This document shows, piece after piece, positions 1 to 9,220 of a stretch of 64,000 nucleotides of DNA. The notes under the pieces are model-generated. The model was given only the letters and a program-made list of their open reading frames with translations, was not told the DNA's origin and made no database searches. Position 1 is the stretch's first letter. The number at the start of each line of letters is the position of its first letter. Source of the stretch: Rhodoblastus sp963703385. GTDB taxonomy: Bacteria > Pseudomonadota > Alphaproteobacteria > Rhizobiales > Beijerinckiaceae. The position numbers and the translations under genes are program-made. The stretch covers positions 496,001 to 560,000 of the forward strand of contig OY969816.1 in assembly GCA_963703385.1 (NCBI GenBank), read 5' to 3'.

Positions 1-283
1 GGTCTCCGGCAGCGGGGTCGAAGGGCCAGTGCTTCGGGTGGAGGTGGAATTTCAGGCCGCGCTTTTCGCGCCAGCGCTGCAATTCAACGATCCGGTAATC
101 CTGCCGCAGCGGGTGGCGCTTGGCCAGCGGCAACCCGCCCAATTCCGGATAGATCTGATGCAGCGCGACCGGACGATAATCGACGCGCAGCTTGTGCTTG
201 GCGACAAGCGCCTGCAACGCGCCGTGGCCGACATAGGCCCACGGACTGTGCAGGGAGAAATAGACGGCGATCTGACGGGCCAT
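1..283 (-). CDS. DsbA-family 2-hydroxychromene-2-carboxylate isomerase-like protein (partial, 3' end beyond left edge)
   Basis: The reverse strand is open from an ATG at 283 to the window edge, giving about 94 residues. The N-terminus reads MARQIAVYFSLHSPWAY, the start of the thioredoxin-fold DsbA/HCCA-isomerase family. In that family SPW/SPY replaces the CxxC redox motif and binds glutathione. Later residues (DYRPVALHQIYPELGG, then a KRHPLRQDY stretch) also fit. Family members isomerise chromene carboxylates in aromatic degradation or act as glutathione S-transferase-like enzymes. The substrate here is unknown. Only the first half is visible. No strong ribosome-binding site is seen. Confidence 0.7.
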   Translation of the reverse strand, partial: MARQIAVYFSLHSPWAYVGHGALQALVAKHKLRVDYRPVALHQIYPELGGLPLAKRHPLRQDYRIVELQRWREKRGLKFHLHPKHWPFDPAAGD

Positions 284-420
284 GGCGCTCTCGCAGGAGG
301 TTGGTTCCTTGGCGCCAGCATGGCTCAACCGGATCGCGCGGGCAATGGCGGCCCCACTGGCGGGGTTCGAAGGCGGGGCGGCGGAAGGAACGCGACCCCG
401 CAAGGCGCGTGTGACAACGA

Positions 421-451
421 ACAAAAATGGCCCGCGCGATTGGCGGGCCAT
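421..451 (-). terminator. Rho-independent terminator downstream of the MerR gene
   Basis: Read on the minus strand, ATGGCCCGC and GCGGGCCAT form a 9-bp stem around a 7-nt loop. TTTTTG follows directly. It lies between the MerR gene and the isomerase, both on the minus strand, so the two are probably separate transcripts. Confidence 0.6.
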
Positions 452-556
452 GGGGCGCGTCGATTTTCGATCAGGTTTCATCGCGTTTCGCCGACGTTTC
501 CTCGGCCGTCACGGCATGATGCAACCTAGGCGTGTAATCCTTGAAACGCTCCGGAT

Positions 557-977
557 TCAACCCGCCGCGCCAACGAGGCGGCGATAAGTCGCCCGCAGTT
601 CCGCGATGGCCTGATCAAGTTCGTTGCGGCGTTCCTCGAGGTGGCGAAGCTGGGAAAGCACCATCTTTTCGTCCAGGACGAAATCCTCGGCCGGCTTGAC
701 GGCGCTCGCGTCGGCCTCCAGCAGTCCGGAGATCTCGGTGAGCGTGAAGCCAAGCTGCTTGCCTTTGAGGATCAACTGAAGCCGGGCCTTCTGGGTCGAA
801 ATCATAGAAGCGCGCGCCGCTGCGGCGCAGCGGCTTCAACAGGCCGCGCTGCTCGTAAAAGCGCAGGGCGCGGAACGTAACCCCATAGATTCGCGCAATT
901 TCGCCGATCGTCAGCATTTCGACCAGGGTTTCTTCGGCATGGGCGACGTTTTCGATGCGTTGGGCGGAGGATTTCAT
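557..977 (-). pseudogene. MerR-family transcriptional regulator, frameshifted
   Basis: From the ATG at 977 the protein has a typical MerR DNA-binding head: LTIGEIARIYGVTFRALRFYEQRGLLKP, followed at the wing by RRSGARFYD. The frame then goes wrong, and the neighbouring frame continues with QKARLQLILKGKQLGFTLTE and a coiled-coil tail ending at 557. Removing one T from the TTT at 799-801 (reverse strand) would read YDSTQKARLQ, exactly what the family shows. So the gene carries a one-base insertion, either a real mutation or a sequencing error. The start at 977 has AGGACC about 10 bases upstream; a GTG at 1019 is possible but weaker. The effector is unknown. Confidence 0.75.
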
Positions 978-1232
978 TTTCGCTAGGTCCTGAAGGCGTA
1001 GGCAATCGAAACGCGACACACGTCATGGTTGTAACCCAGGTAAGGACAACCTGCAATGAAAATTTACAACTTTAACGGGTCTGTTTCAAAATCGATCACG
1101 GTTAACGGGATGTTTACCCTAAATCCGGAAAGTTAACGCGAGGCCGGAAGACGTTGCCGAATCTCGCCGACGCCGCCGGTCCGGCCGCCCGCGGACAAGG
1201 GTTTCACTCCGCTCGACAGGCAGGATCGACAG

Positions 1233-4200
1233 ATGACCAAAGCGGCTCCCTGGAGCATCAAGGGCGTGGATTTCGACGTACGCGAGGCCGCGAAGGAAGC
1301 CGCGCGGCGCGACGGCGTTTCGTTGGGCGAGTGGATGAACCGGGCGATCGCCGACCGCGCCGCCGAAATCGGCGCCAACGTCCAGGAATTCGACGCGGAC
1401 GAAAGGCTTGAGGCGGTCGCCGCCCAGCTCGCACGCCTGAGCCAGGGGTCGCGTGCGGACGAGACGCCGCGCCGGCGCCGCGGCGAGGCTGGCCGGCGCG
1501 CCGAAGCCCGGCCGATCGAGGATGATGAAAAAAATTGGATCGAAGGCGCGCGGACAAGCGAGCGCGCAAGCCGCCGGAGCGCCGCGCCGGAGCGCCGCCC
1601 GGGCCGCGCGGCCGCCGGCGAGCTTTTCATGCGCCGGAATCCGGACGAGATTCGCCGCGCGCGGCCCGCTCGCGAAAGCGCCGACGCCGAAGCTCTGCTC
1701 GAACAGGCGGTCGCCGCTTTCGAAGAGCAGGCGAACCGGGTCGAATCGCGGGCCGCTCGCGCCATGGCCAATGTCGCCCAGCTGATCGAGGCTTCCGAGG
1801 AAGATCGCGCCGACACCCTTGCCCAGGTCGACGCGCGCCTGAGCGAAATCGAGCAAAGATTGAATCGCGGCGACAAGGAAGCGATCAAACCGCTGCGGGG
1901 CATGATCGCCTCGGTTCATGACCGGCTTGGCGAAATCGAGACGCGTCTGGCGCGCAAGGAGCGCCCGGCCGACGACCAGTCGCTGCGCGGCGCGCTGGAG
2001 CGGCTGAAGTCGCGGATCGAGGCGATGTCGCGCCAATCGGGGGAAAGCGCCGACGAATCCTATCTGCGCCGGCTCGATGCGCGCTTCGCCGCAGTACTCG
2101 CCCGATTCGACCAGCCGGCTGCGCAGTCCGCCGCGCCGCACGGACGGGAAGCCGCGCCCGCGCTCAAGGGCGGGGTCGCCGGCGCGATCAACCAGATCGC
2201 GGCCCGACAGCGCGACCTCGATTCCGGGGCGCGGACGCCGCGGCCGCAGACGGCGCAACTGGCGGCGCTGCTCGACGAACGTTTCGACGCCTTGGCGCGG
2301 AAATTCGACGCCGCCGGCCAGGGCGCGACGCCGGCCGCCGACCATATCGACCGCCTCCAGAACGGAATCGAGACCCTTTCCGGCCGAATCGAGGCGATGC
2401 GCCAGGATTTCGCCGCCTCCGGCGACGATTCGCGCGTCGCGCTGGCGCGTTTCGCCCGCGATTTGGCGGCGCACGTCGACGCCGCCCTCGCCGCGCCGCA
2501 AACCGCCGGCGCGGATGGCCTCGCCGCCAAACTCGACGGCCTCGATGGGCTGGCCCGCGACATCGCGCTCTTGAGCCGCGGCGTGGCCGAGACGGCGCCG
2601 CGGGCCGCCGTGACGGAACTTGAAAACGCGGTGCGCGCGCTTTCGGATCGCATCGACAACGCGCGCGAGGCGATGCTTCACGCCGCCGCCATGCGTCCCA
2701 AGCCGGCCGCCGACCATATCGACCGCCTTCAGAACGGAATCGAGACCCTTTCCGGCCGAATCGAGGCGATGCGCCAGGATTTCGCCGCCTCCGGCGACAA
2801 TTCGCGCGCCGCGCTGGAGCGTTTCGCCCGCGAATTGGGGGGGCGGGTCGACGCCGCTCTCGCCACGCCGCAAAGCGTCGGCATGGATGGCGTCGCCGCC
2901 AAACTCGACGGCCTCGATGGGCTGGCCCGCGACATCGCGCTCTTGAGCCGCGGCGTCGCCGAGACCGCGCCGCGGACCGCCGTGACCGAACTTGAAAACG
3001 CGGTGCGCGCGCTTTCGGATCGCGTGGACGACGCGCGCGACGCGATGCTTCACGCCGCCGCCGCGCGTCCCGAGCCGGCCGCTTCCGCCGAGCTCGACGC
3101 CCTGGGCGAAAAGCTCGCGGCGATGGGCCGGACGCTGGACGATCTCGCGCCCCGCAGCCAAGTGGCCTCGCTCGAAGACGCGGTGCGGGCGTTGACCGCG
3201 CGCGTCGAGCGCTCGCGCGAGGATGGCATGCGCGAAGCGGTGCTGGCGCCGATTGAAACGCTCGCCGACGACGTGCGCCGGGCGGTGGCCGAGGCCGGCG
3301 CCTCGGCCAATGTCGAAGGCGTCTCGCGCCAGCTGCGCGACGTCGAGAACAAGCTTGAACAATTGCGCCAAGCCGGCGGCGGCGACCTCGCCGACTTCCT
3401 CCAGATCCGTCATCAGACCGACCAGATCCGCGCCATGCTGGCCGCGGCGATGGACAAGATCGCTCCGATCGAGCGGCTGGAGCGCCAGGTCGGCGCCTTG
3501 GGCGAGCGGTTGGAAGAGGTCGCGCGCGAGAACCGCGACGCCAGCGCGGCGCAGGTCGCGCTGCCCTGGAGCGAAATCGAGGCGCGCCTGAGCGAACTCG
3601 CCTCGCGCATCGACCGGGCGCCGGCGACGATCGACGACTCGCGCTTCGACGATCTGGCCCGCCGCCTCGACGACCTCCACGACACCCTCGCGGCGCGGAT
3701 CGATGACGCGCGCGGGGCCGCGCGGGACGATGGACCCGATCAGCTCGAACCTTTGCTGCGTTCGGTGGCCGAAAAATTGAGCGCCCAGCCGGGGCCGCAA
3801 CTCGATCCCGCAGCGCTTCAATCGCTCGACCGCCGCATCGCCGAGATCTCCCAGCGTCTGGAGCAGGGCGGTTCGGAAGTCGAGGTCCGCCTGCAGCGCG
3901 CCATCGAGGATCTGACGGAGCGGCTCGAAACCTTGCGCGATCCCGGGCGTGAGGACCGCAATGCGCGTGAAATCAGTGATCTGCGCGAAAGGACCGAGGC
4001 TTCGGACCGCCTCGCCCAGCAAACCTTGTCCGCCGTTCACGAGACGCTCGAAAAGGTCGTCGATCGCCTCGCCATGCTTGAGGAGGACGTGATCGAATCC
4101 CGTGGCGGAGCCGAGTTCGCCACGTGCGCGCCGGCCCCGTCGACAAGCGCGCGGGCCGCGGCCAAAGCCGCGATCGACGCCGACGGCTTCCTGCGGGAGC

Positions 4201-4301
4201 CCGGCGCAGGCCATCCGCGTGGGCCCAGGGCCGATGGGAGCGCGTCGCTTCCGCGCGCGGCGGAAATGGAAGACGACGAGTTCCGATCCCGGCCTCCATG
4301 A
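1233..4301 (+). CDS. podJ: PodJ-like polar localisation factor, N-terminal coiled-coil part (likely frameshifted from the next ORF)
   Basis: 1022 residues. The N-terminus (APWSIKGVDFDVREAAKEAA, then GVSLGEWMNRAI) is the conserved head of alphaproteobacterial PodJ-like proteins. Most of the rest is charged coiled coil with repeated LDGLARDIALLSRGVAE and ELENAVRALSDR blocks. PodJ organises a cell pole and recruits the PleC kinase and division or motility factors. Here the ORF ends abruptly at EDDEFRSRPP. The membrane segment and Sel1 repeats expected at the C-terminus lie in the adjacent +1 frame (next entry). I read the two as one gene of about 1430 residues broken near 4275-4300. Two coupled genes remain possible. 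The start is supported by alignment to the family head. Confidence 0.75.
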   Translation: MTKAAPWSIKGVDFDVREAAKEAARRDGVSLGEWMNRAIADRAAEIGANVQEFDADERLEAVAAQLARLSQGSRADETPRRRRGEAGRRAEARPIEDDEKNWIEGARTSERASRRSAAPERRPGRAAAGELFMRRNPDEIRRARPARESADAEALLEQAVAAFEEQANRVESRAARAMANVAQLIEASEEDRADTLAQVDARLSEIEQRLNRGDKEAIKPLRGMIASVHDRLGEIETRLARKERPADDQSLRGALERLKSRIEAMSRQSGESADESYLRRLDARFAAVLARFDQPAAQSAAPHGREAAPALKGGVAGAINQIAARQRDLDSGARTPRPQTAQLAALLDERFDALARKFDAAGQGATPAADHIDRLQNGIETLSGRIEAMRQDFAASGDDSRVALARFARDLAAHVDAALAAPQTAGADGLAAKLDGLDGLARDIALLSRGVAETAPRAAVTELENAVRALSDRIDNAREAMLHAAAMRPKPAADHIDRLQNGIETLSGRIEAMRQDFAASGDNSRAALERFARELGGRVDAALATPQSVGMDGVAAKLDGLDGLARDIALLSRGVAETAPRTAVTELENAVRALSDRVDDARDAMLHAAAARPEPAASAELDALGEKLAAMGRTLDDLAPRSQVASLEDAVRALTARVERSREDGMREAVLAPIETLADDVRRAVAEAGASANVEGVSRQLRDVENKLEQLRQAGGGDLADFLQIRHQTDQIRAMLAAAMDKIAPIERLERQVGALGERLEEVARENRDASAAQVALPWSEIEARLSELASRIDRAPATIDDSRFDDLARRLDDLHDTLAARIDDARGAARDDGPDQLEPLLRSVAEKLSAQPGPQLDPAALQSLDRRIAEISQRLEQGGSEVEVRLQRAIEDLTERLETLRDPGREDRNAREISDLRERTEASDRLAQQTLSAVHETLEKVVDRLAMLEEDVIESRGGAEFATCAPAPSTSARAAAKAAIDADGFLREPGAGHPRGPRADGSASLPRAAEMEDDEFRSRPP
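2341..3084 (+). repeat. Tandem 372-bp (124-residue) duplication inside podJ
   Basis: The block beginning at 2341 (DHIDRLQNGIETLSGRIEAM) is repeated from 2713 with a period of 372 bases. It stays in frame and is nearly identical over most of its length. Differences are concentrated where the two copies read VALARFARDLAAHVDAAL and AALERFARELGGRVDAAL. This is an internal coiled-coil unit duplication, and copy number may vary by recombination. Confidence 0.85.
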
Positions 4302-4311
4302 GCCGAGGCTG

Positions 4312-5547
4312 ATGATAGACCCGGAGACCCAGCCGACGCCGGCGAATTACATCGACATCGCCCGCCGCGCCCTCGCCGCGCGGATCGCCGCCGAATCCGC
4401 CGAAAAGCAGGAAAAGGACCAAAACAGGCGTCCCGCCGGGCCCGAATCCGATCCCGGGGACAACGCCCGCGCGGCCTTCGTCCGCCCGCTGGCGGTGGGC
4501 GAAAAAGGCGCGAACCGGCGCCTGCCCGCCGTGCTGGTGACGGCGGCGTCGCTGCTTTCGCTCGGGGCCTATGAGGCCTATCGCCTGTTCGATGCGCCCA
4601 CGCCGCCGATGCAGGCGGTGTTGGCGCCCAAGGCCGACGGCGCCCGACCCGCGAGCCAGCCCGCAGCCTCGCCCGTTCCTTCGGCCCCGAAAGCCAGCGT
4701 TGCGGCGCCGCCGCCCGTCGCGCCGGCGGCGCCTGTCGCCGCGCCGACGGCGCCCGTGGCCGCGCCGACGGCGCCGCTCAAGGGCGCGTCCGTCCTGCCC
4801 GGCAATATCGTCGCGCCAAAGCCGATGGTTGGCGCGGGACTGCCCGATCCTCTTGCGACCGGCTCGATCGCAGGCGCTCCGAACACCATCACCGCGATCC
4901 AGGCGGGCGCCCAGGCGCTGGCGCTGAAGGAGCGCGCCGAAAAGGGCGACATGGTCGCCCAATATGATTATGCGTCTCGCCTCGCGTTGGGACGGGGCGT
5001 CGAGCAGGATCAAGCCGCGGCCATCCGCTGGTTCGAAAAGGCGGCGGCCAAGGGCATGCCGCAGGCGGAATATCGCCTGGGCGCCGCCTATGAGAAGGGA
5101 AATGGCGCGCCGCGCGACGCCAGGAAGGCCGCCGACTATTATCAGAAGGCCGCGAACCAGGGCCACGTCCGCGCCATGCACAATCTCGGCGTGGTGCTCG
5201 CGGCGGGCGTGGACGGCAAGCCCGATTACGCCGCCGCCGCGCAATGGTTCCGCCGCGCCGCGGAATATGGCGTGCTCGACAGCCAGTTCAATCTGGCGAT
5301 TCTCTACGCCCGCGGCCTGGGCGTGCCGCTGGACCTGGGCCAGAGCTACGCCTGGTTCGCCATCGCGGCGCAGCAGGGCGACGCCAGCGCGGCCAAGAAA
5401 CGCGACGAGGTCGCCGAACGGTTGAACGCCGCCACGTTGCAGGAGGCGAAAAAGCAGGTCGCCGCCTTCCGCGCCAAGACGCCGTCGCCGGCGGTCAATG
5501 ACCAGCCGCCGTCCCGGCCGGGCGCCGCCGCAGCAGCGGCTCTGTAA
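4312..5547 (+). CDS. podJ: PodJ-like C-terminal part: transmembrane segment and Sel1 repeats
   Basis: Counted from the ATG at 4312 there are 411 residues. One membrane segment (LPAVLVTAASLLSLGAYEAY, residues 71-90) follows a short cytoplasmic stretch. A Pro/Ala-rich linker comes next, then four Sel1-type repeats, such as AIRWFEKAAAKGMPQAEYRL. This is the periplasmic half of PodJ-like proteins, which acts in partner binding and localisation. The frame is open upstream of 4312 and reads sensibly as SDPGLHEPRL, in line with a frameshift from the upstream ORF. If independent, it would start at 4312 with GAGG close upstream and only 10 bases after the previous stop. Confidence 0.75.
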   Translation: MIDPETQPTPANYIDIARRALAARIAAESAEKQEKDQNRRPAGPESDPGDNARAAFVRPLAVGEKGANRRLPAVLVTAASLLSLGAYEAYRLFDAPTPPMQAVLAPKADGARPASQPAASPVPSAPKASVAAPPPVAPAAPVAAPTAPVAAPTAPLKGASVLPGNIVAPKPMVGAGLPDPLATGSIAGAPNTITAIQAGAQALALKERAEKGDMVAQYDYASRLALGRGVEQDQAAAIRWFEKAAAKGMPQAEYRLGAAYEKGNGAPRDARKAADYYQKAANQGHVRAMHNLGVVLAAGVDGKPDYAAAAQWFRRAAEYGVLDSQFNLAILYARGLGVPLDLGQSYAWFAIAAQQGDASAAKKRDEVAERLNAATLQEAKKQVAAFRAKTPSPAVNDQPPSRPGAAAAAAL

Positions 5548-5550
5548 CGC

Positions 5551-5654
5551 TTAGAGCATATTCCCCAAAAAGTTGCAGACTTTTTGGACAAGAATATGCG
5601 TTGAAACAATGGGCTAGAGCGTTCTTCCGATTCCGAAGGAACGGAAAATGCTCT
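5551..5654. repeat. Dispersed palindromic repeat, copy 1
   Basis: It starts AGAGCATATTCCCC, has a hairpin (AAAAAGT / ACTTTTT), then AAGAATATGCGTTGAAACAATG. A second hairpin module follows (AGAGCGTTCTTCCGATTCCGAAGGAACGG), and it ends ATGCTCTAA. It lies between the converging podJ and murA genes. Related copies are at about 29692, 40651, 45055, 50449 and 54071. Confidence 0.8.
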
Positions 5655-5663
5655 AAGGCGCCG

Positions 5664-6962
<1,299 letters not shown>

Positions 6963-7011
6963 TGTTCCTCGCTGGGCGCCGCGACAATGGGCGCCTTTTG
7001 CTTCGGCTGTT

Positions 7012-7197
7012 TCAAATATCCTGGGAACCGGCGTCGCCGCCGGCCTTGCGCTGGCGGGTCTGGTCCTTGCGCCGCCGCAGATTGGCGCGCAAGGCCTCGG
7101 CCAGCCGCTGCTTTTCCGCGAGCTTGGCCGGGGAAAGGGCGTCCGGCGCCTTGTTTGGCGCGGTCTTGGCTTCCGGGTTCGTGGCCTTGTCCTTCAT
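7012..7197 (-). CDS. Small conserved basic protein upstream of murA
   Basis: 61 residues, rich in Lys, Arg and Ala, with a helical core (SPAKLAEKQRLAEALRANLR) and no membrane segment. It lies 49 bases upstream of murA on the same strand, so it may be cotranscribed. The function is not recognised. Codon use and position argue for a real gene, but its length leaves doubt. Confidence 0.5.
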   Translation of the reverse strand: MKDKATNPEAKTAPNKAPDALSPAKLAEKQRLAEALRANLRRRKDQTRQRKAGGDAGSQDI

Positions 7198-7354
7198 GTC
7201 GCGCGGTTCTATGCGGGAAAGGCGCGGCGAACAAGCCTTGCGCGCCGATTTGCGACAAATTGCGGGCCGGGGGCGAAACTCGCGCTTGCCATGACGGTTT
7301 CGCTATGGCAGAAACCGCGCGCCTGTCCGAGCCGAAGCGCCGGTGGCGAAATCA

Positions 7355-7429
<75 letters not shown>

Positions 7430-7497
7430 CGTTTCTCTAGTCTCACAACGTTACAAGGTTTGTAGTGCGGAGGTTCAAATGAACCTGCGGACAAACG

Positions 7498-7521
7498 AAA
7501 AGGGCGGCCTACCGGCCGCCC
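7498..7521 (-). terminator. Rho-independent terminator of the small membrane-protein gene
   Basis: On the minus strand GGGCGGCC-GGTA-GGCCGCCC is followed by TTTTCGTTT. The stop codon (TAG) of the 7509-7685 gene overlaps the first stem arm and loop. Confidence 0.6.
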
Positions 7522-7685
7522 CGCTTCGCCTGCAATTTGGCGACTTCCTCGTTGAGAATTTCACGGTCACGCAGCGCGCGCCGTATGTTGCGCCGCGCCT
7601 CACGATCGCCGCTGTGATACCACACGTTCGCAAGGACCGTGAGGGGGATTGTTACAACAAGTACGGCGATAAAAATGGCACCCAT
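7509..7685 (-). CDS. Small single-pass membrane protein
   Basis: 58 residues from the ATG at 7685. An N-terminal hydrophobic helix (IFIAVLVVTIPLTVLANVWY) is followed by a charged tail with heptad-like spacing (REILNEEVAKLQAKRG). It starts 2 bases after the stop of the XRE-like remnant, with AGAGGGG as the ribosome-binding site, so the two form one transcription unit. Such small proteins are common next to phage-type regulators. The function is unknown. Confidence 0.55.
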   Translation of the reverse strand: MGAIFIAVLVVTIPLTVLANVWYHSGDREARRNIRRALRDREILNEEVAKLQAKRGGR

Positions 7686-7687
7686 GT

Positions 7688-7960
7688 TCAAGCCCCTCTC
7701 TTATACTCATTGATGATGGACATGACTTTCAGCGCCGCTTCGGCGGGAAGCTCCATATCAAGCCGCAGTCTAGCAGAGCCCGCGCCCGACATCGACATCT
7801 GAATCTCCGCATCCTTCGTGCCGACGATGTTCGCCGCGCCGGCAGGCATGAGATCGGTGGGCGCCACGCCAAACACCTGGGCTATCAGCCCCAGGTTCAC
7901 CGGGGAAGGGAGGTGGCGACCTCGCAGGTAAGAGCTGACGAGATGGCGTTCGAACTTGGC
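7688..7960 (-). pseudogene. XRE-type (Cro/CI-like) regulator, 5' end missing
   Basis: The readable part begins within the helix-turn-helix (SKGAKFERHLVSSYLRGRHL, then PSPVNLGLIAQVFGVAPTDL) and runs through a C-terminal oligomerisation-like region ending VMSIINEYKRGA. The first helix and a proper start are absent. At about 7960-7975 the sequence changes to a plus-strand HD-domain gene that is also truncated. This is the scar of a deletion or recombination that removed the 5' ends of both genes. Confidence 0.6.
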
Positions 7961-8231
7961 GCCTTTGGAAATGATCGAAAAAAGCTTCGGAAAGGACGTG
8001 GCGCGGCTGGTCGCCGAAGTAACCGACGACAAGCAATTGGACAAGGCCGAACGCAAACATCTTCAGATAGAAAACGCTTCACACAAGAGCGCCCGCGCAA
8101 AAATTCTGAAATTGGCGGACAAGACCAGCAACCTCGGAGCATTGGCGACCAGTCCGGCGGCAGACTGGTCAATCAAGCGCAGACTGGAATACCTGAAGTG
8201 GGCTCGCGATGTCGCTGCAGGATTGCGTGGC
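7956..8231 (+). pseudogene. HD-domain phosphohydrolase (RelA/SpoT-like) C-terminal remnant
   Basis: About 85 residues match the end of small HD-domain (p)ppGpp hydrolase-like proteins: VARLVAEVTDDKQLDKAERK, ASHKSARAKILKLADKTSNL, ADWSIKRRLEYLKWARDV. The metal-binding His/HD residues of the N-terminal half are gone. Immediately after GLRG (8231) the reading frame becomes an MgtE tail. Only a fragment remains, so no activity is expected. Confidence 0.6.
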
Positions 8232-8419
8232 GCGGCCCTGGTGGGCATCGTGACCTTCGGCTCGCTTGCAGGCTCGATGCTGCCCTTCATTCTGCAGAAA
8301 TTGAAATTCGACCCCGCGCCGGCGCCTCGGCGCCTTTTGTCGCGACCCTCGTCGACGTCACCGGCCTGGTGATCTATTTCTCCGTCGCTTTGGTGATCCT
8401 GCACGGGACGCTGCTTTAA
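8232..8419 (+). pseudogene. MgtE-type magnesium transporter C-terminal remnant, with internal frameshift
   Basis: In the frame of the HD remnant one reads GSLAGSMLPFILQKLKFDPA. After a shift at about 8320-8335 the other frame continues SAPFVATLVDVTGLVIYFSV and ends GTLL at 8419. Together these are the last two membrane helices of MgtE. All upstream domains (N domain, CBS pair, first helices) are missing. With the two preceding remnants, three unrelated gene fragments lie within 730 bases. Confidence 0.65.
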
Positions 8420-8728
8420 GGCGAGGCGGCGCCGGCCAGCAATGATGCAGCGCTCAGGGAGGGCCTCGGCCCAGAGTTCGCGACAAGAGCGATCACGACA
8501 TTTCGAACCCGATCGCATATCATCGATCATGCGGATCCAGGAGCGCCCGACGAGGCGGGGCCGCAACTCCTTTCGGCGTAACCTTGCCGATGCTGGTCCG
8601 GCCGACGTCGGTGCTGGACGGGACCTTCGACCTACGACCGCTGACAAGACGGGATAAAGCCATCGGCGTCATTTATAATGCGATTTTGAACGCTAACTTG
8701 ACAAGACCTAATTTCGGAGGACCGCGCC
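8420..8728. other. Intergenic stretch without recognisable genes
   Basis: 309 bases. I see no convincing coding region or stable hairpin. A TATAAT-like hexamer lies near 8673, and a TTGACA-like one near 8700 has no matching -10 element. The end carries the ribosome-binding site (CGGAGGA) of the next gene. Confidence 0.4.
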
Positions 8729-8950
8729 ATGTCGGACTGGGTCGTGATCTATCAGACATCGCCAGGAACGCGGGAAACACGCTCGCCGAGCGCGCCAACT
8801 GAGACGCGCGCCCTCGCGCACGCCAGAACGCTCCATATGCAGGGCTGTCAGGTGATCCGGATCAAAGGGCCGGACGATTCTCTCGTTCCGGAAAAGCGCA
8901 TCGAACGCTGGGTCGCCAACGGACGCGATAAACTAGAATTTGTTGATTGA
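8729..8950 (+). CDS. Small conserved hypothetical protein
   Basis: 73 residues starting at an ATG with GGAGGA 7-8 bases upstream. The pattern is WVVIYQTSPG, then ALAHARTLHMQGCQVIRIKGPD, then IERWVANGR. It resembles short alpha/beta proteins of Hyphomicrobiales that predict a 'query sequence to residue' type fold, but I cannot name a function. It stands alone between a gene graveyard and the esterase operon. Confidence 0.6.
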   Translation: MSDWVVIYQTSPGTRETRSPSAPTETRALAHARTLHMQGCQVIRIKGPDDSLVPEKRIERWVANGRDKLEFVD

Positions 8951-9007
8951 ACTAAAGCGAGCGATGAAAGCCGGGGGGCGTCGTTCGGGCGTCAGTCAGG
9001 AGATCGC

Positions 9008-9220
9008 ATGTCGCATCGTTTGATGAAAGAGAACCCATTCATGAGTTTTTGGCTGAGCGGCGCCAATAAGGTCGCGGGGACCGGCCGGGGCCTCTGGCTG
9101 GCCGCGGCGCGCCAGCAGCAATCGGCGATGGTCCGCGAAGCCGGCAAATCGGCTTCCTCGTTCTGGGCCGCCGCGTTCAAGACGCCGTCTTCCCGCAAGC
9201 GGCGGAAAAGTGGAAAATAA
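9008..9220 (+). CDS. Small phasin-like protein upstream of the esterase
   Basis: 70 residues. Ribosome-binding site AGGAGA lies 4-5 bases before the ATG. The sequence is short, amphipathic and basic (FWLSGANKVAGTGRGLWLAA, then SASSFWAAAFK). Its stop overlaps the start of the next gene (TAATG), so the two are translationally coupled. The shared FW-A-A pattern with the N-terminus of the following esterase suggests both bind the polyhydroxyalkanoate granule surface. That is inference. Confidence 0.5.
   Translation: MSHRLMKENPFMSFWLSGANKVAGTGRGLWLAAARQQQSAMVREAGKSASSFWAAAFKTPSSRKRRKSGK

Noticed and set aside
1119..4214. 1031-codon open frame on the minus strand opposite podJ
   Set aside because: It is Arg/Gly/Asp-rich with no family similarity, and mirrors the high-GC codon pattern of podJ.
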